Part shown: piece by piece, positions 7,595 through 15,508 of the stretch
How the letters are laid out: every line of letters begins with the position of its first letter
How positions within the stretch are numbered: the first letter of the stretch is position 1
Source: Neobacillus niacini NBRC 15566
GTDB taxonomy: Bacteria > Bacillota > Bacilli > Bacillales > Cytobacillaceae
DNA length: 64,000 nt
Assembly (NCBI RefSeq): GCF_001591505.1
Contig: NZ_BCVA01000035.1
Span: 1 to 64,000 of the forward strand
Reading direction: 5' to 3'
Made by a program: the position numbers and the translations under genes
Notes under the pieces: generated by a model
The model's database searches: none
Seen by the model: the letters and a program-made list of their open reading frames with translations, nothing else
What the model was told of the DNA's origin: nothing

Positions 7595-9694
7595 ATGAAT
7601 GGGCTTTTATGGGTGAATCTCATTGCATTTCTTGCTGTAACCGCTTACGCAGTCAGTCTGTTCGTTTACGTAGTAAAAACGAGGATTGAATTCATTAAGC
7701 TGGGGAAAAAAGTCGAGTTTGACAATAAAGTCAAAGAACGAATGCAAAAAATCTGGGTCAATGTGTTTGGGCAGAAGAAGTTATTAAAGGACAAAAAGAG
7801 TGGAATCATGCACGTGATGTTCTTTTATGGATTTATTCTCGTCCAATTTGGTGCCATTGATTTCATTTGGAAAGGATTAGTACCGGGCTCTCATTTACCG
7901 CTGGGGCCGCTGTATGCAGGGTTTACCTTTTTCCAAGAAATCGTTACATTGATGATTCTTGTTGCGGTTATTTGGGCTTTTTACCGCCGTTATGTGGAAA
8001 AACTTGTCCGCTTGAAGCGCAACTTTAAATCGGGTCTTGTATTGATTTTTATCGGCGGATTAATGCTTTCCGTTCTTGTCGGAAACGGAATGGGCATTAT
8101 CTGGCACGGTCACGAAGCCACTTGGACAGAGCCAATTGCGTCGTTAATTGCGCTTATTTTTTCAGGGATTGGTGAAACCGCTTCAATTGTCATTTTTTAT
8201 GTGGCATGGTGGATTCATTTATTATTCTTACTAACCTTCTTAGTGTATGTTCCACAATCAAAACACGCACACTTAATTGCCGGACCGGCAAATGTATATT
8301 TTAACCGTTTAGAAAAACCAGGTAAGTTGAAGAAGGTCGATTTTGAGGACGAGTCACAGGAATCCTTCGGGGTTGGAAAAATAGAAGATTTTACGCAGCA
8401 TCAAATGATCGATTTTTATGCTTGTGTAGAATGTGGTCGCTGTACGAATATGTGTCCTGCAACAGGAACAGGAAAAATGCTGTCGCCAATGGATTTAATT
8501 GTTAAAATGCGTGACCATCTAACCAATCATGGTGCGGCCGTTACCTCAAAACAGCCGTGGGTGCCGACTTTTGCGTTTGGCAGCACAAAAGGTAATCAAA
8601 TCGCACTGGCTGCAAGTGGCCAAGGTGCCCAAGAAACAGCAGCAACACTCGCTTATAATCCAAGCTTGATTGGCGATGTCATCACCGAAGAGGAAATCTG
8701 GGCTTGTACAACTTGCCGTAACTGTGAGGATCAGTGTCCAGTAATGAACGAGCACGTGGATAAAATTATTGACCTTCGCCGTTATCTTGTTTTAACAGAA
8801 GGAAGGTTAGACGCGGACGCTCAGCGTGCAATGACCAATATCGAACGTCAGGGAAATCCTTGGGGCTTAAATCGTAAAGAGAGAGAATCTTGGCGTGAGG
8901 TTCGTGAAGATGTTGAAATTCCTACGGTAAAAGAAATGAACAAAAAGGGTGAGGAGTTCGAATACTTATTCTGGGTTGGTTCAATGGGATCCTACGATAA
9001 CCGCAGCCAAAAAATCGCTCTTTCATTTGCAAAGCTTTTAAATGAAGCAGGTGTGAAGTTTGCAATCCTAGGTAACAAAGAGAAAAACTCTGGTGATACA
9101 CCGCGCCGTCTTGGTAATGAGTTCTTGTTCCAAGAGCTTGCTAGCAAAAATATTGAAGAATTTGAAAAGGCTGAAGTGAAGAAGATCGTTACGATTGACC
9201 CGCATGCCTACAATATTTTCAAGAATGAATATCCTGACTTTGGTTTAGAGGCTGAGGTTTACCATCATACAGAGGTTCTATATGAACTCGTTCGTGATGG
9301 AAAGCTAGTACCAAAGCATGCGGTTAATGAAAAGATTACCTTCCATGACTCCTGTTACTTAGGTCGTTACAACGACGTGTACGATCCGCCAAGGGAGATT
9401 TTAAAATCAATTCCAGGCGTGCAGCTTGTGGAAATGGAAAGAAACAGAGAAACCGGAATGTGCTGTGGCGCAGGCGGCGGCTTGATGTGGATGGAAGAAG
9501 AAACTGGACACCGTATTAACGTATCAAGAACCGAGCAGGCACTGGCTGTGAATCCATCTGTTATCAGTTCTGGATGTCCGTACTGTTTAACCATGCTGTC
9601 AGACGGAACGAAGGCAAAAGAAGTAGAAGAAAAGATTTCAACCTATGATGTTGCAGAACTCCTTGAAAAAGCAGTCTGTGGGGAAGTAGCATAG
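7595..9694 (+). CDS. fadF: Membrane iron-sulfur oxidoreductase FadF
   Basis: A 699-residue membrane protein of the heterodisulfide-reductase-related family, thought to pass electrons from acyl-CoA dehydrogenase/ETF to the quinone pool. The N-terminal ~230 residues have about five to six membrane segments. Two 4Fe-4S clusters follow (CVECGRCTNMCP and CTTCRNCEDQCP), then two CCG-type cysteine regions, the last one CYLGRY...GMCCGAGGG. It is the ywjF equivalent. In B. subtilis it is next to acdA; here the mmgABC-like genes lie between them. A FadR-type operator overlaps its promoter. Confidence 0.93.
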   Translation: MNGLLWVNLIAFLAVTAYAVSLFVYVVKTRIEFIKLGKKVEFDNKVKERMQKIWVNVFGQKKLLKDKKSGIMHVMFFYGFILVQFGAIDFIWKGLVPGSHLPLGPLYAGFTFFQEIVTLMILVAVIWAFYRRYVEKLVRLKRNFKSGLVLIFIGGLMLSVLVGNGMGIIWHGHEATWTEPIASLIALIFSGIGETASIVIFYVAWWIHLLFLLTFLVYVPQSKHAHLIAGPANVYFNRLEKPGKLKKVDFEDESQESFGVGKIEDFTQHQMIDFYACVECGRCTNMCPATGTGKMLSPMDLIVKMRDHLTNHGAAVTSKQPWVPTFAFGSTKGNQIALAASGQGAQETAATLAYNPSLIGDVITEEEIWACTTCRNCEDQCPVMNEHVDKIIDLRRYLVLTEGRLDADAQRAMTNIERQGNPWGLNRKERESWREVREDVEIPTVKEMNKKGEEFEYLFWVGSMGSYDNRSQKIALSFAKLLNEAGVKFAILGNKEKNSGDTPRRLGNEFLFQELASKNIEEFEKAEVKKIVTIDPHAYNIFKNEYPDFGLEAEVYHHTEVLYELVRDGKLVPKHAVNEKITFHDSCYLGRYNDVYDPPREILKSIPGVQLVEMERNRETGMCCGAGGGLMWMEEETGHRINVSRTEQALAVNPSVISSGCPYCLTMLSDGTKAKEVEEKISTYDVAELLEKAVCGEVA

Positions 9695-9695
9695 A

Positions 9696-9827
9696 AAAGC
9701 GAAGGCGCCTCGTTCAGCCCCGACCAGAACTGGAGGGCCACCGGGTGAAGTCGTGCACTTTGACTTCACCCGGTGGACCGAAGTGACCTCGAGGGGCTAG
9801 GTGCCGGAGCTAGACAGAATAAGTCGG
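9696..9827. repeat. Palindromic GGCGCC/GGTGCC intergenic element
   Basis: A ~130-bp GC-rich interrupted palindrome directly after fadF. The inner arms CCACCGGGTGAAGTC (9738-9752) and GACTTCACCCGGTGG (9762-9776) are a perfect 15-bp stem; outer segments such as AGCCCC/GGGGCT and GGCGCC/GGTGCC also pair. I recall similar 'GCGAAGGCGCC...GGAGCTAGACA' elements dispersed in Bacillaceae genomes. Composition differs sharply from the neighbouring genes. Confidence 0.65.
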
Positions 9828-9830
9828 TTG

Positions 9831-9908
9831 AGGCAAAAGTTGAATGTTGCTTGAATTCATAAAATCTTAAGAATTTTGTGTAAAACATTTCAACTTTTGC
9901 CTTTTTTT
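9831..9908 (+). terminator. Terminator downstream of fadF
   Basis: AGGCAAAAGTTGAATGTT pairs with AACATTTCAACTTTTGCCT (one bulge), followed by CTTTTTTTATG. The wide loop carries a second small stem. Confidence 0.75.
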
Positions 9909-9928
9909 ATGTAAAATAGATAGTGAAA

Positions 9929-9944
9929 TAGAAAACGTTTTCAT
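9929..9944. promoter_or_regulatory. cre-like CcpA operator upstream of the thiolase gene
   Basis: TAGAAAACGTTTTCAT fits WTGNNARCGNWWWCAW with one mismatch and has a palindromic AAAACGTTTT core. It lies 77 bases before the mmgA-like start, so glucose repression of acyl-CoA breakdown is a reasonable inference. Confidence 0.6.
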
Positions 9945-9968
9945 TAGGAATTTTTTTTAAGCATAAAT

Positions 9969-9986
9969 CGAGCGAGCGTTCAGTCA
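9969..9986. promoter_or_regulatory. FadR-like operator upstream of the thiolase gene
   Basis: CGAGCGAGCGTTCAGTCA has the TCA-GTCA right arm and a matching but degenerate left arm in the FadR 7-4-7 arrangement; weaker than the fadF operator. Confidence 0.4.
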
Positions 9987-10020
9987 ATTAAAGGATTAAA
10001 GAATAGGGAGAGTGCTTTGG

Positions 10021-11208
10021 ATGGGGAAAACAGTTATTTTGAGCGGGGTTAGAACACCATTTGGAAAATTTGGCGGAGCACTTAGCAGTCTGACAGCTTC
10101 GCAGCTGGGCGGTATTGCGGTGAAAGAAGCAATCGTACGCGCTGGAGTGAATCCTGAAGATGTGCAGGAGGTAATTTTAGGTACAGTTCTACAAGGCGGT
10201 CAAGGACAAATTCCTTCACGTCAGGCAGCAAGAGAGGCAGGACTTTCCTGGGAAGTCAAAACAGAAACCATTAATAAAGTTTGCGCTTCTGGGATGCGCA
10301 GTGTCACGTTAGCGGATCAGATTATCCGTGCAGGTGATGAAGATTTACTTGTAGCAGGCGGCATGGAATCAATGAGTAACGCTCCATATATTTTACCAAA
10401 GGCACGCTGGGGATTAAAAATGGGCGATTCATCTGTAAAGGATTTAATGATTCATGACGGATTAAGCTGCAGCTTCACAGGCGTTCATATGGGGACGTAT
10501 GGAAATTCAACAGCAAAAGAAATGGAAATCAGCCGAGAAGCTCAGGATCAATGGGCATTAAGAAGTCACCAAAGGGCGATTGCGGCGATTGAAGGCGGTA
10601 TATTTGCAGAAGAAATCGTGCCTGTCACCGTCCCACAGCGTAAAGGTGCTCCGGTTGTCGTAGAGCATGATGAATCACCACGAAAAGACACCTCTATCGA
10701 AAGACTTGCAAAATTAGCACCCGTCTTTAACTCTGACGGTACCATCACAGCAGGAAATGCCCCTGGAATCAATGACGGCGCGGCAGCCCTTATTTTAACG
10801 AGTGAAGAAAGAGCATTACGCGAGGGTTACAAGCCGGAAGCCGTAATCTTAGGTCATGCAGCAATAGCGGTAGAAGCAAAGGATTTCCCACAAACGCCAG
10901 GCCTTGTCATCAATAGCTTATTGAAAAAAACCGGAAAGACCGTAGAAGAAATCGACTTATTTGAAATCAATGAAGCTTTTGCAGCAGTTGCATTAGCAAG
11001 TGGAAAAATTGCCAATCTTGATCCAGAGAAGGTCAATGTCAATGGCGGCGCGGTCGCATTGGGCCATCCAATCGGTGCTAGCGGTGCCCGGATTATTATC
11101 ACGTTAATGCACGAACTGAAACGCCGGGGAGGCGGAATTGGGATTGCAGCTATTTGCAGCGGCGGCGGACAGGGTGACGCGGTGATGATTGAGGTTCCTA
11201 GAGTTTAG
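10021..11208 (+). CDS. mmgA: Acetyl-CoA acetyltransferase (thiolase)
   Basis: Thiolase II family: cleaves acetoacetyl-CoA (or the reverse condensation), or acts as the thiolysis step of beta-oxidation. The 395-residue protein has the nucleophilic Cys at 88 (INKVCASGMRSV), GGMESMSN, the GHPIGASG His motif and the C-terminal CSGGGQGDA cysteine. The ATG at 10021 lies 10 bases after AGGGAG; the GTG at 10012 is too close to it. Sequence and neighbours resemble MmgA of the B. subtilis mother-cell operon, but control here looks FadR/CcpA-like rather than sigma-E. Confidence 0.93.
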   Translation: MGKTVILSGVRTPFGKFGGALSSLTASQLGGIAVKEAIVRAGVNPEDVQEVILGTVLQGGQGQIPSRQAAREAGLSWEVKTETINKVCASGMRSVTLADQIIRAGDEDLLVAGGMESMSNAPYILPKARWGLKMGDSSVKDLMIHDGLSCSFTGVHMGTYGNSTAKEMEISREAQDQWALRSHQRAIAAIEGGIFAEEIVPVTVPQRKGAPVVVEHDESPRKDTSIERLAKLAPVFNSDGTITAGNAPGINDGAAALILTSEERALREGYKPEAVILGHAAIAVEAKDFPQTPGLVINSLLKKTGKTVEEIDLFEINEAFAAVALASGKIANLDPEKVNVNGGAVALGHPIGASGARIIITLMHELKRRGGGIGIAAICSGGGQGDAVMIEVPRV

Positions 11209-11235
11209 TGACTTTCAGATCGTGTCTAATTGTAT

Positions 11236-11298
11236 AAAACAATATAAAACTTGTTCAAAACATCGAAATAAACGTACAAAACTTAAATAGTCTAAAAC
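11236..11298. repeat. Phased AAAAC tracts between thiolase and dehydrogenase genes
   Basis: AAAAC occurs at 11236, 11246, 11257, 11278 and 11294, with AATAAAC between, so steps are mostly about 10.5 bp or a multiple. Phased A-tracts predict intrinsically curved DNA. The pattern is short and could be chance in an A-rich spacer. Confidence 0.4.
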
Positions 11299-11342
11299 CC
11301 AAATAGGAATTTTTTTAAAAAAGGGCAATTGGAGGGGAAATA

Positions 11343-12194
11343 ATGAAGGTTGAAAAGATAATGGTAATCGGAGCCGGTCAAATGGGTTCTGGGATTGCAC
11401 AGGTTTGTGCACAGGCGGGCTATACGGTGTACCTTAACGATTTAAAGCAAGAATTTGTAGAGCGCGGTTTAGGAGTCATCAACAAAAATTTATCCCGTAA
11501 TGTGGATAAAGGCAGAATGACAGAAGAACAAAAACAAGAAGTCCTAAAGCAAATTAAGGCTTCCACTGATCTGAATGATGCCCGTGCGGTCGACCTTGTG
11601 ATTGAAGCAGCGGTTGAAAATATGGAAATCAAATCAAAGGTATTCGCGCAGTTAGATGAAATTGCGCCTGCACATGCGATTTTGGCGAGCAATACCTCTT
11701 CTCTGCCAATTACGGAGATTGCTGCGGCAACGAAACGTCCGGAACAAGTAATCGGAATGCATTTTATGAATCCGGTGCCAGTTATGAAGCTAGTCGAGAT
11801 TATTCGCGGCTTAGCAACAGCGGATGAAGTCTACCAAGTGATAGAAGATATGACAAAAACATTGGGTAAGGTTCCTGTTGAAGTGAATGACTTCCCAGGA
11901 TTCGTTTCAAACCGAATTCTAATGCCGATGATTAATGAAGCGATTTATACGCTGTATGAGGGTGTAGCTACAAAGGAAGCGATTGATGAAGTCATGAAGC
12001 TAGGGATGAATCACCCAATGGGACCGTTAACGTTAGCTGATTTTATTGGTCTTGATACATGCCTGTATATTATGGAAACCCTCCATGAAGGCTTTGGCGA
12101 TACAAAATACCGTCCATGTCCGCTGCTGCGAAAGTATGTTAAAGCTGGCTGGCTTGGGAAGAAATCCGGTCGAGGCTTCTACACATACGAATAA
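11343..12194 (+). CDS. mmgB: 3-hydroxybutyryl-CoA dehydrogenase
   Basis: NAD(P)-dependent interconversion of 3-hydroxybutyryl-CoA and acetoacetyl-CoA, one step before the thiolase. The 283-residue protein has the dinucleotide fold GAGQMGSG (residues 9-16), ASNTSSLPI, the HFMNPVPVMKLVE segment with catalytic His and Glu, and a C-terminal dimerisation domain containing NHPMGPLTLAD. The start follows TTGGAGGGG. It sits 14 bases upstream of the acyl-CoA dehydrogenase gene, in the mmgABC order. Alternative name: hbd. Confidence 0.94.
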   Translation: MKVEKIMVIGAGQMGSGIAQVCAQAGYTVYLNDLKQEFVERGLGVINKNLSRNVDKGRMTEEQKQEVLKQIKASTDLNDARAVDLVIEAAVENMEIKSKVFAQLDEIAPAHAILASNTSSLPITEIAAATKRPEQVIGMHFMNPVPVMKLVEIIRGLATADEVYQVIEDMTKTLGKVPVEVNDFPGFVSNRILMPMINEAIYTLYEGVATKEAIDEVMKLGMNHPMGPLTLADFIGLDTCLYIMETLHEGFGDTKYRPCPLLRKYVKAGWLGKKSGRGFYTYE

Positions 12195-12208
12195 TTAGGA
12201 GTGTTACT

Positions 12209-13339
12209 ATGAATCTAAGATTTACAGAAGAGCAGGAAATGATGCGCAAAATGGTCCGCGACTTTGCTGAAAATGAAATTGCCCCGTTTGTTGAGCGGAT
12301 GGAAAAGGGCGAATTTCCGCGTGAAATTCTTCGTAAAATGGGCGAACTTGGTTTAATGGGAATTCCGGTTCCTGAAAAATACGGCGGTGCAGAGATGGAT
12401 TTTGTCTCCTATATCATCGCGATAAATGAAATTTCAAGAGTAAGCGCAACGGTGGGCGTTATCCTTTCTGTTCATACATCGGTCGGAACCAATCCAATTC
12501 TTTATTTTGGCTCGGATGAACAAAAGCAGCGGTTTTTGCCTAAATTGGCATCAGGAGAGTATTTAGCGGCATTTTGCTTGACGGAGGCGGGATCAGGGTC
12601 CGATGCAAAAAGCATGAAATCCCGCGCGGTTAAGAAAGATGACCATTATGTCATCAACGGCTCGAAGATGTTTATCACCAATGGCGGTGAAGCCGACATT
12701 TACATCGTCTTTGCCTCAACCAATCCTGAATTAGGAAGTAAAGGAATCTCGGCATTTATCGTAGAAAAAAATTCTCCTGGCCTTGTGATTGGCAAGGACG
12801 AACATAAAATGGGACTTCATGGCTCAAGAACGGTACAGCTTTCTTTTGAAGATATGCGTGTACCTGTGGAGAACTTGTTGGGTCAAGAAGGAGAAGGCTT
12901 TAAAATTGCCATGGCAAACCTGGATGTTGGGCGAATCGGGATTGCTGCTCAAGCATTAGGGATTGCAGAAGCGGCATTAGTTGCGGCAGTGGAATATGCA
13001 AAAGAACGTAAGCAGTTTGGAAAGCCCATTGCACAGCAGCAGGGAATCGGTTTTAAATTAGCAGATATGGCTACGAATGTGGAAGCTGCAAGACTATTAC
13101 TCTATCGTGCCGCTGATTTGCGGGCGCAGGGTCTAAAATGTGGGATGGAAGCTTCGATTGCAAAACTATTTGCGTCAAAAACGGCTGTAGAGACGGCGAC
13201 AGAAGCGATTCAGGTGTTTGGCGGATATGGCTATACAGAGGATTACCCAGTCGAGCGCTACTTCCGTGACGCCAAAGTGACCGAGATTTATGAGGGAACG
13301 AGTGAGATTCAGCGGATTGTGATTAGTAAATATCTTTAG
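12209..13339 (+). CDS. mmgC: Short-chain acyl-CoA dehydrogenase (MmgC type)
   Basis: FAD enzyme oxidising acyl-CoA to enoyl-CoA, passing electrons to ETF. The 376 residues are the usual length. Visible motifs are AFCLTEAGSGSDA, SKMFITNGGEADIY, the FAD-binding RKQFGKPIAQQQG and QVFGGYGYTEDYPVER, and the catalytic Glu in YEGTSEIQR. Close to B. subtilis MmgC (shared MGIPVPE.YGG and SVHTSVGTNPILYFG). It follows mmgB by 14 bases in one operon. Chain length preference cannot be read from sequence. Confidence 0.93.
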   Translation: MNLRFTEEQEMMRKMVRDFAENEIAPFVERMEKGEFPREILRKMGELGLMGIPVPEKYGGAEMDFVSYIIAINEISRVSATVGVILSVHTSVGTNPILYFGSDEQKQRFLPKLASGEYLAAFCLTEAGSGSDAKSMKSRAVKKDDHYVINGSKMFITNGGEADIYIVFASTNPELGSKGISAFIVEKNSPGLVIGKDEHKMGLHGSRTVQLSFEDMRVPVENLLGQEGEGFKIAMANLDVGRIGIAAQALGIAEAALVAAVEYAKERKQFGKPIAQQQGIGFKLADMATNVEAARLLLYRAADLRAQGLKCGMEASIAKLFASKTAVETATEAIQVFGGYGYTEDYPVERYFRDAKVTEIYEGTSEIQRIVISKYL

Positions 13340-13440
13340 ATTGTAGATAAGTTATGGATTTGGGTAGTGTGTAGATATTTTTGGGATTTGTGTGGATATT
13401 TGGGCTGGAAAGTGTAGATATCTTGGCTAATTGTATGAAC

Positions 13441-13637
13441 TGTCTGGTTTTTTGTATAAACTGTACGGTTTTTTGTAAGAACGGTCTGGTTTTTCGTAGA
13501 AACTGTACGGTTTTTGTAAGAACGGTCTGGTTTTTTGTAAAAACTGTACGGTTTTTCGTAAGAACGGTCTGGTTTTTTGTAAGAACTGTACAGTTTTTTG
13601 TAAGAACGGTCTAGTTTTCTGTAAAAACTGTACGTAT
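13441..13637. repeat. 21/42-bp-period tandem array C (mmgC-acdA spacer)
   Basis: CTGTACGG-type sites occur at 13461, 13503, 13544, 13586 and 13628, about 42 bp apart. GAACGGTCTGG sites alternate with them at about 21 bp. Each half unit ends in a run of T (GTTTTTTGTA). The spacer between 13340 and 13670 contains only this array; reading frames through it are repeat artefacts. Confidence 0.85.
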
Positions 13638-13670
13638 TAAAGAGAAGTTACCTTGGGGAGGACGTATAAA

Positions 13671-14810
13671 ATGAACTTTCGCTTATCTGAAGAACATGAA
13701 ATGATTCGGAAAATGGTTCGTGATTTTGCTAGAAATGAAGTGGCACCAACAGCGGCTGAGCGTGATGAGGAAGAGCGTTTTGACCGTGAGATTTTTGACA
13801 AGATGGCGGAGCTTGGCTTAACAGGAATTCCATGGCCGGAAGAGTACGGCGGCATCGGCAGTGATTACCTTGCCTATTGTATAGCGATTGAAGAACTCTC
13901 AAGAGTTTGCGCATCAACAGGTGTAACACTATCGGCACATACCTCCCTAGCCGGCTGGCCGATTTACAAATTCGGATCGGAAGAACAAAAACAGCAATAT
14001 CTTCGTCCGATGGCGGAAGGCTCCAAAATTGGGGGGTACGGGTTAACAGAACCAGGAAGCGGTTCAGATGCCGGCGGGATGAGAACAACGGCAAGACGTG
14101 AAGGCGACCATTACATTCTTAATGGTTCAAAAATTTTCATTACGAATGGCGGAGTAGCTGATATTTACGTGGTTTTCGCCGTAACAGATCCATCCAGCAA
14201 ACACAAAGGAACCACCGCATTCATCGTCGAAAGCGACTTCCCAGGCTTCTCTGTGGGGAAAAAAGAAAAGAAACTAGGCATTCGTTCGTCACCAACAACC
14301 GAAATTATTTTTGAAGATTGCAAGGTGCCCGTCGCCAACAGATTGGGTGAAGAAGGCGAAGGATTCAAAATTGCGATGATGACACTTGATGGCGGCCGTA
14401 ACGGCATCGCGGCACAGGCGGTTGGGATTGCACAGGGTGCGCTTGACGCTGCGGTGGACTACTCAAAAGAGCGTCAGCAGTTTGGAAAACCAATTGCAGC
14501 CAACCAAGGAATTGCCTTCAAACTTGCAGATATGGCGACAAATATTGAAGCAGCAAGACTATTAACCTATCAAGCTGCGTGGCTGGAGTCGCAGGGTCTT
14601 CCATACGGTAAAGAATCAGCAATGTCGAAGTTATTCGCTGGCGATACGGCGATGAAGGTGACGACAGAAGCAGTACAAGTATTTGGCGGTTACGGTTATA
14701 CAAAGGATTATCCAGTAGAGAGATTCATGCGCGACGCAAAAATCACGCAAATCTATGAAGGAACACAGGAAATCCAACGCCTCGTTATTTCTAGAATGAT
14801 AACTAAGTAA
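13671..14810 (+). CDS. acdA: Acyl-CoA dehydrogenase AcdA
   Basis: FAD-dependent acyl-CoA dehydrogenase of 379 residues, starting MNFRLSEEHEMIRKMV and very close to B. subtilis AcdA. Motifs: YGLTEPGSGSDAGG, SKIFITNGGVADIY, RQQFGKPIAANQG, QVFGGYGYTKDYPVER and YEGTQEIQR with the catalytic Glu. The ATG at 13671 follows GGGGAGG by 9 bases. It is separated from mmgC by array C and from the TetR gene by 30 bases. Stretches near 14200-14260 and 14725-14790 favour C-ending codons. Confidence 0.95.
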   Translation: MNFRLSEEHEMIRKMVRDFARNEVAPTAAERDEEERFDREIFDKMAELGLTGIPWPEEYGGIGSDYLAYCIAIEELSRVCASTGVTLSAHTSLAGWPIYKFGSEEQKQQYLRPMAEGSKIGGYGLTEPGSGSDAGGMRTTARREGDHYILNGSKIFITNGGVADIYVVFAVTDPSSKHKGTTAFIVESDFPGFSVGKKEKKLGIRSSPTTEIIFEDCKVPVANRLGEEGEGFKIAMMTLDGGRNGIAAQAVGIAQGALDAAVDYSKERQQFGKPIAANQGIAFKLADMATNIEAARLLTYQAAWLESQGLPYGKESAMSKLFAGDTAMKVTTEAVQVFGGYGYTKDYPVERFMRDAKITQIYEGTQEIQRLVISRMITK

Positions 14811-14840
14811 CCATTTATTGAATAAAGGCGGTAAAAAGGG

Positions 14841-15497
14841 ATGAAAAAGCGTGAAGTGCAGGCGTCTGTGAAAGATGAACGCCTTGTAAAAAAAAGACGG
14901 GATGAAATGATCAAAGGGGCCGTATCACTTTTTAAAGAAAAAGGGTTCCACCGGACGACGACAAGGGAAATAGCAAAGGCGGCGGGATTTAGCATTGGGA
15001 CCTTATATGAATATATTCGTACAAAGGAAGATGTTCTTTACCTCGTTTGTGATAGTATTTATGACCACGTAAGCGATCGGCTTCAGGAGGACCTTGAGCA
15101 TAAGCAGGGAACACTGGAGAGCCTGAAGCATGGGATTGCCAATTACTTTCGGGTTATTGATGAAATGCAGGAGGAAATCTTGGTCATGTATCAAGAGACC
15201 AAGTCGCTTAACAAGGAAGCCCTTCCATATGTGTTGAAAAAGGAAATTGAAATGGCAGATATGTTCGAAAAACTGATCACGTTATGCGTGGAAAATGGGG
15301 AATTAAACCTAACTGAAAAGCAAATCAAAATCCTTTCGCACACGATTATTGTCGAGGGTCAAATGTGGAGCTTTCGCCGCTGGACGCTGCAAAAATTATT
15401 TACGTTAGAAGAATACATTGAAATGCAAACGGAGTATTTATTTTCGGGAATTAACGGGGTTAGTCAGGACGATAACGAAGTGAATTTTTCCAAATAA
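14841..15497 (+). CDS. TetR-family regulator next to icmF
   Basis: A 218-residue regulator. The N-terminal helix-turn-helix covers about residues 25-70 (EKGFHRTTTREIAKAAGFSIGTLYEYIRTKEDVLY, typical TetR), followed by an all-helical ligand domain. It lies 30 bases after acdA and 11 before icmF, so it probably responds to an acyl-CoA and controls this operon. It may be the local FadR-type repressor that reads the operators at 7474 and 9969, but no direct evidence ties it to them. Confidence 0.85.
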   Translation: MKKREVQASVKDERLVKKRRDEMIKGAVSLFKEKGFHRTTTREIAKAAGFSIGTLYEYIRTKEDVLYLVCDSIYDHVSDRLQEDLEHKQGTLESLKHGIANYFRVIDEMQEEILVMYQETKSLNKEALPYVLKKEIEMADMFEKLITLCVENGELNLTEKQIKILSHTIIVEGQMWSFRRWTLQKLFTLEEYIEMQTEYLFSGINGVSQDDNEVNFSK

Positions 15498-15508
15498 GGG
15501 GGAGACAA

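Noticed and set aside
13381..13614. Open frame of 77 codons on the plus strand
   Set aside because: It is array C read as protein, giving a repetitive Val/Phe/Arg peptide, with no ribosome site.
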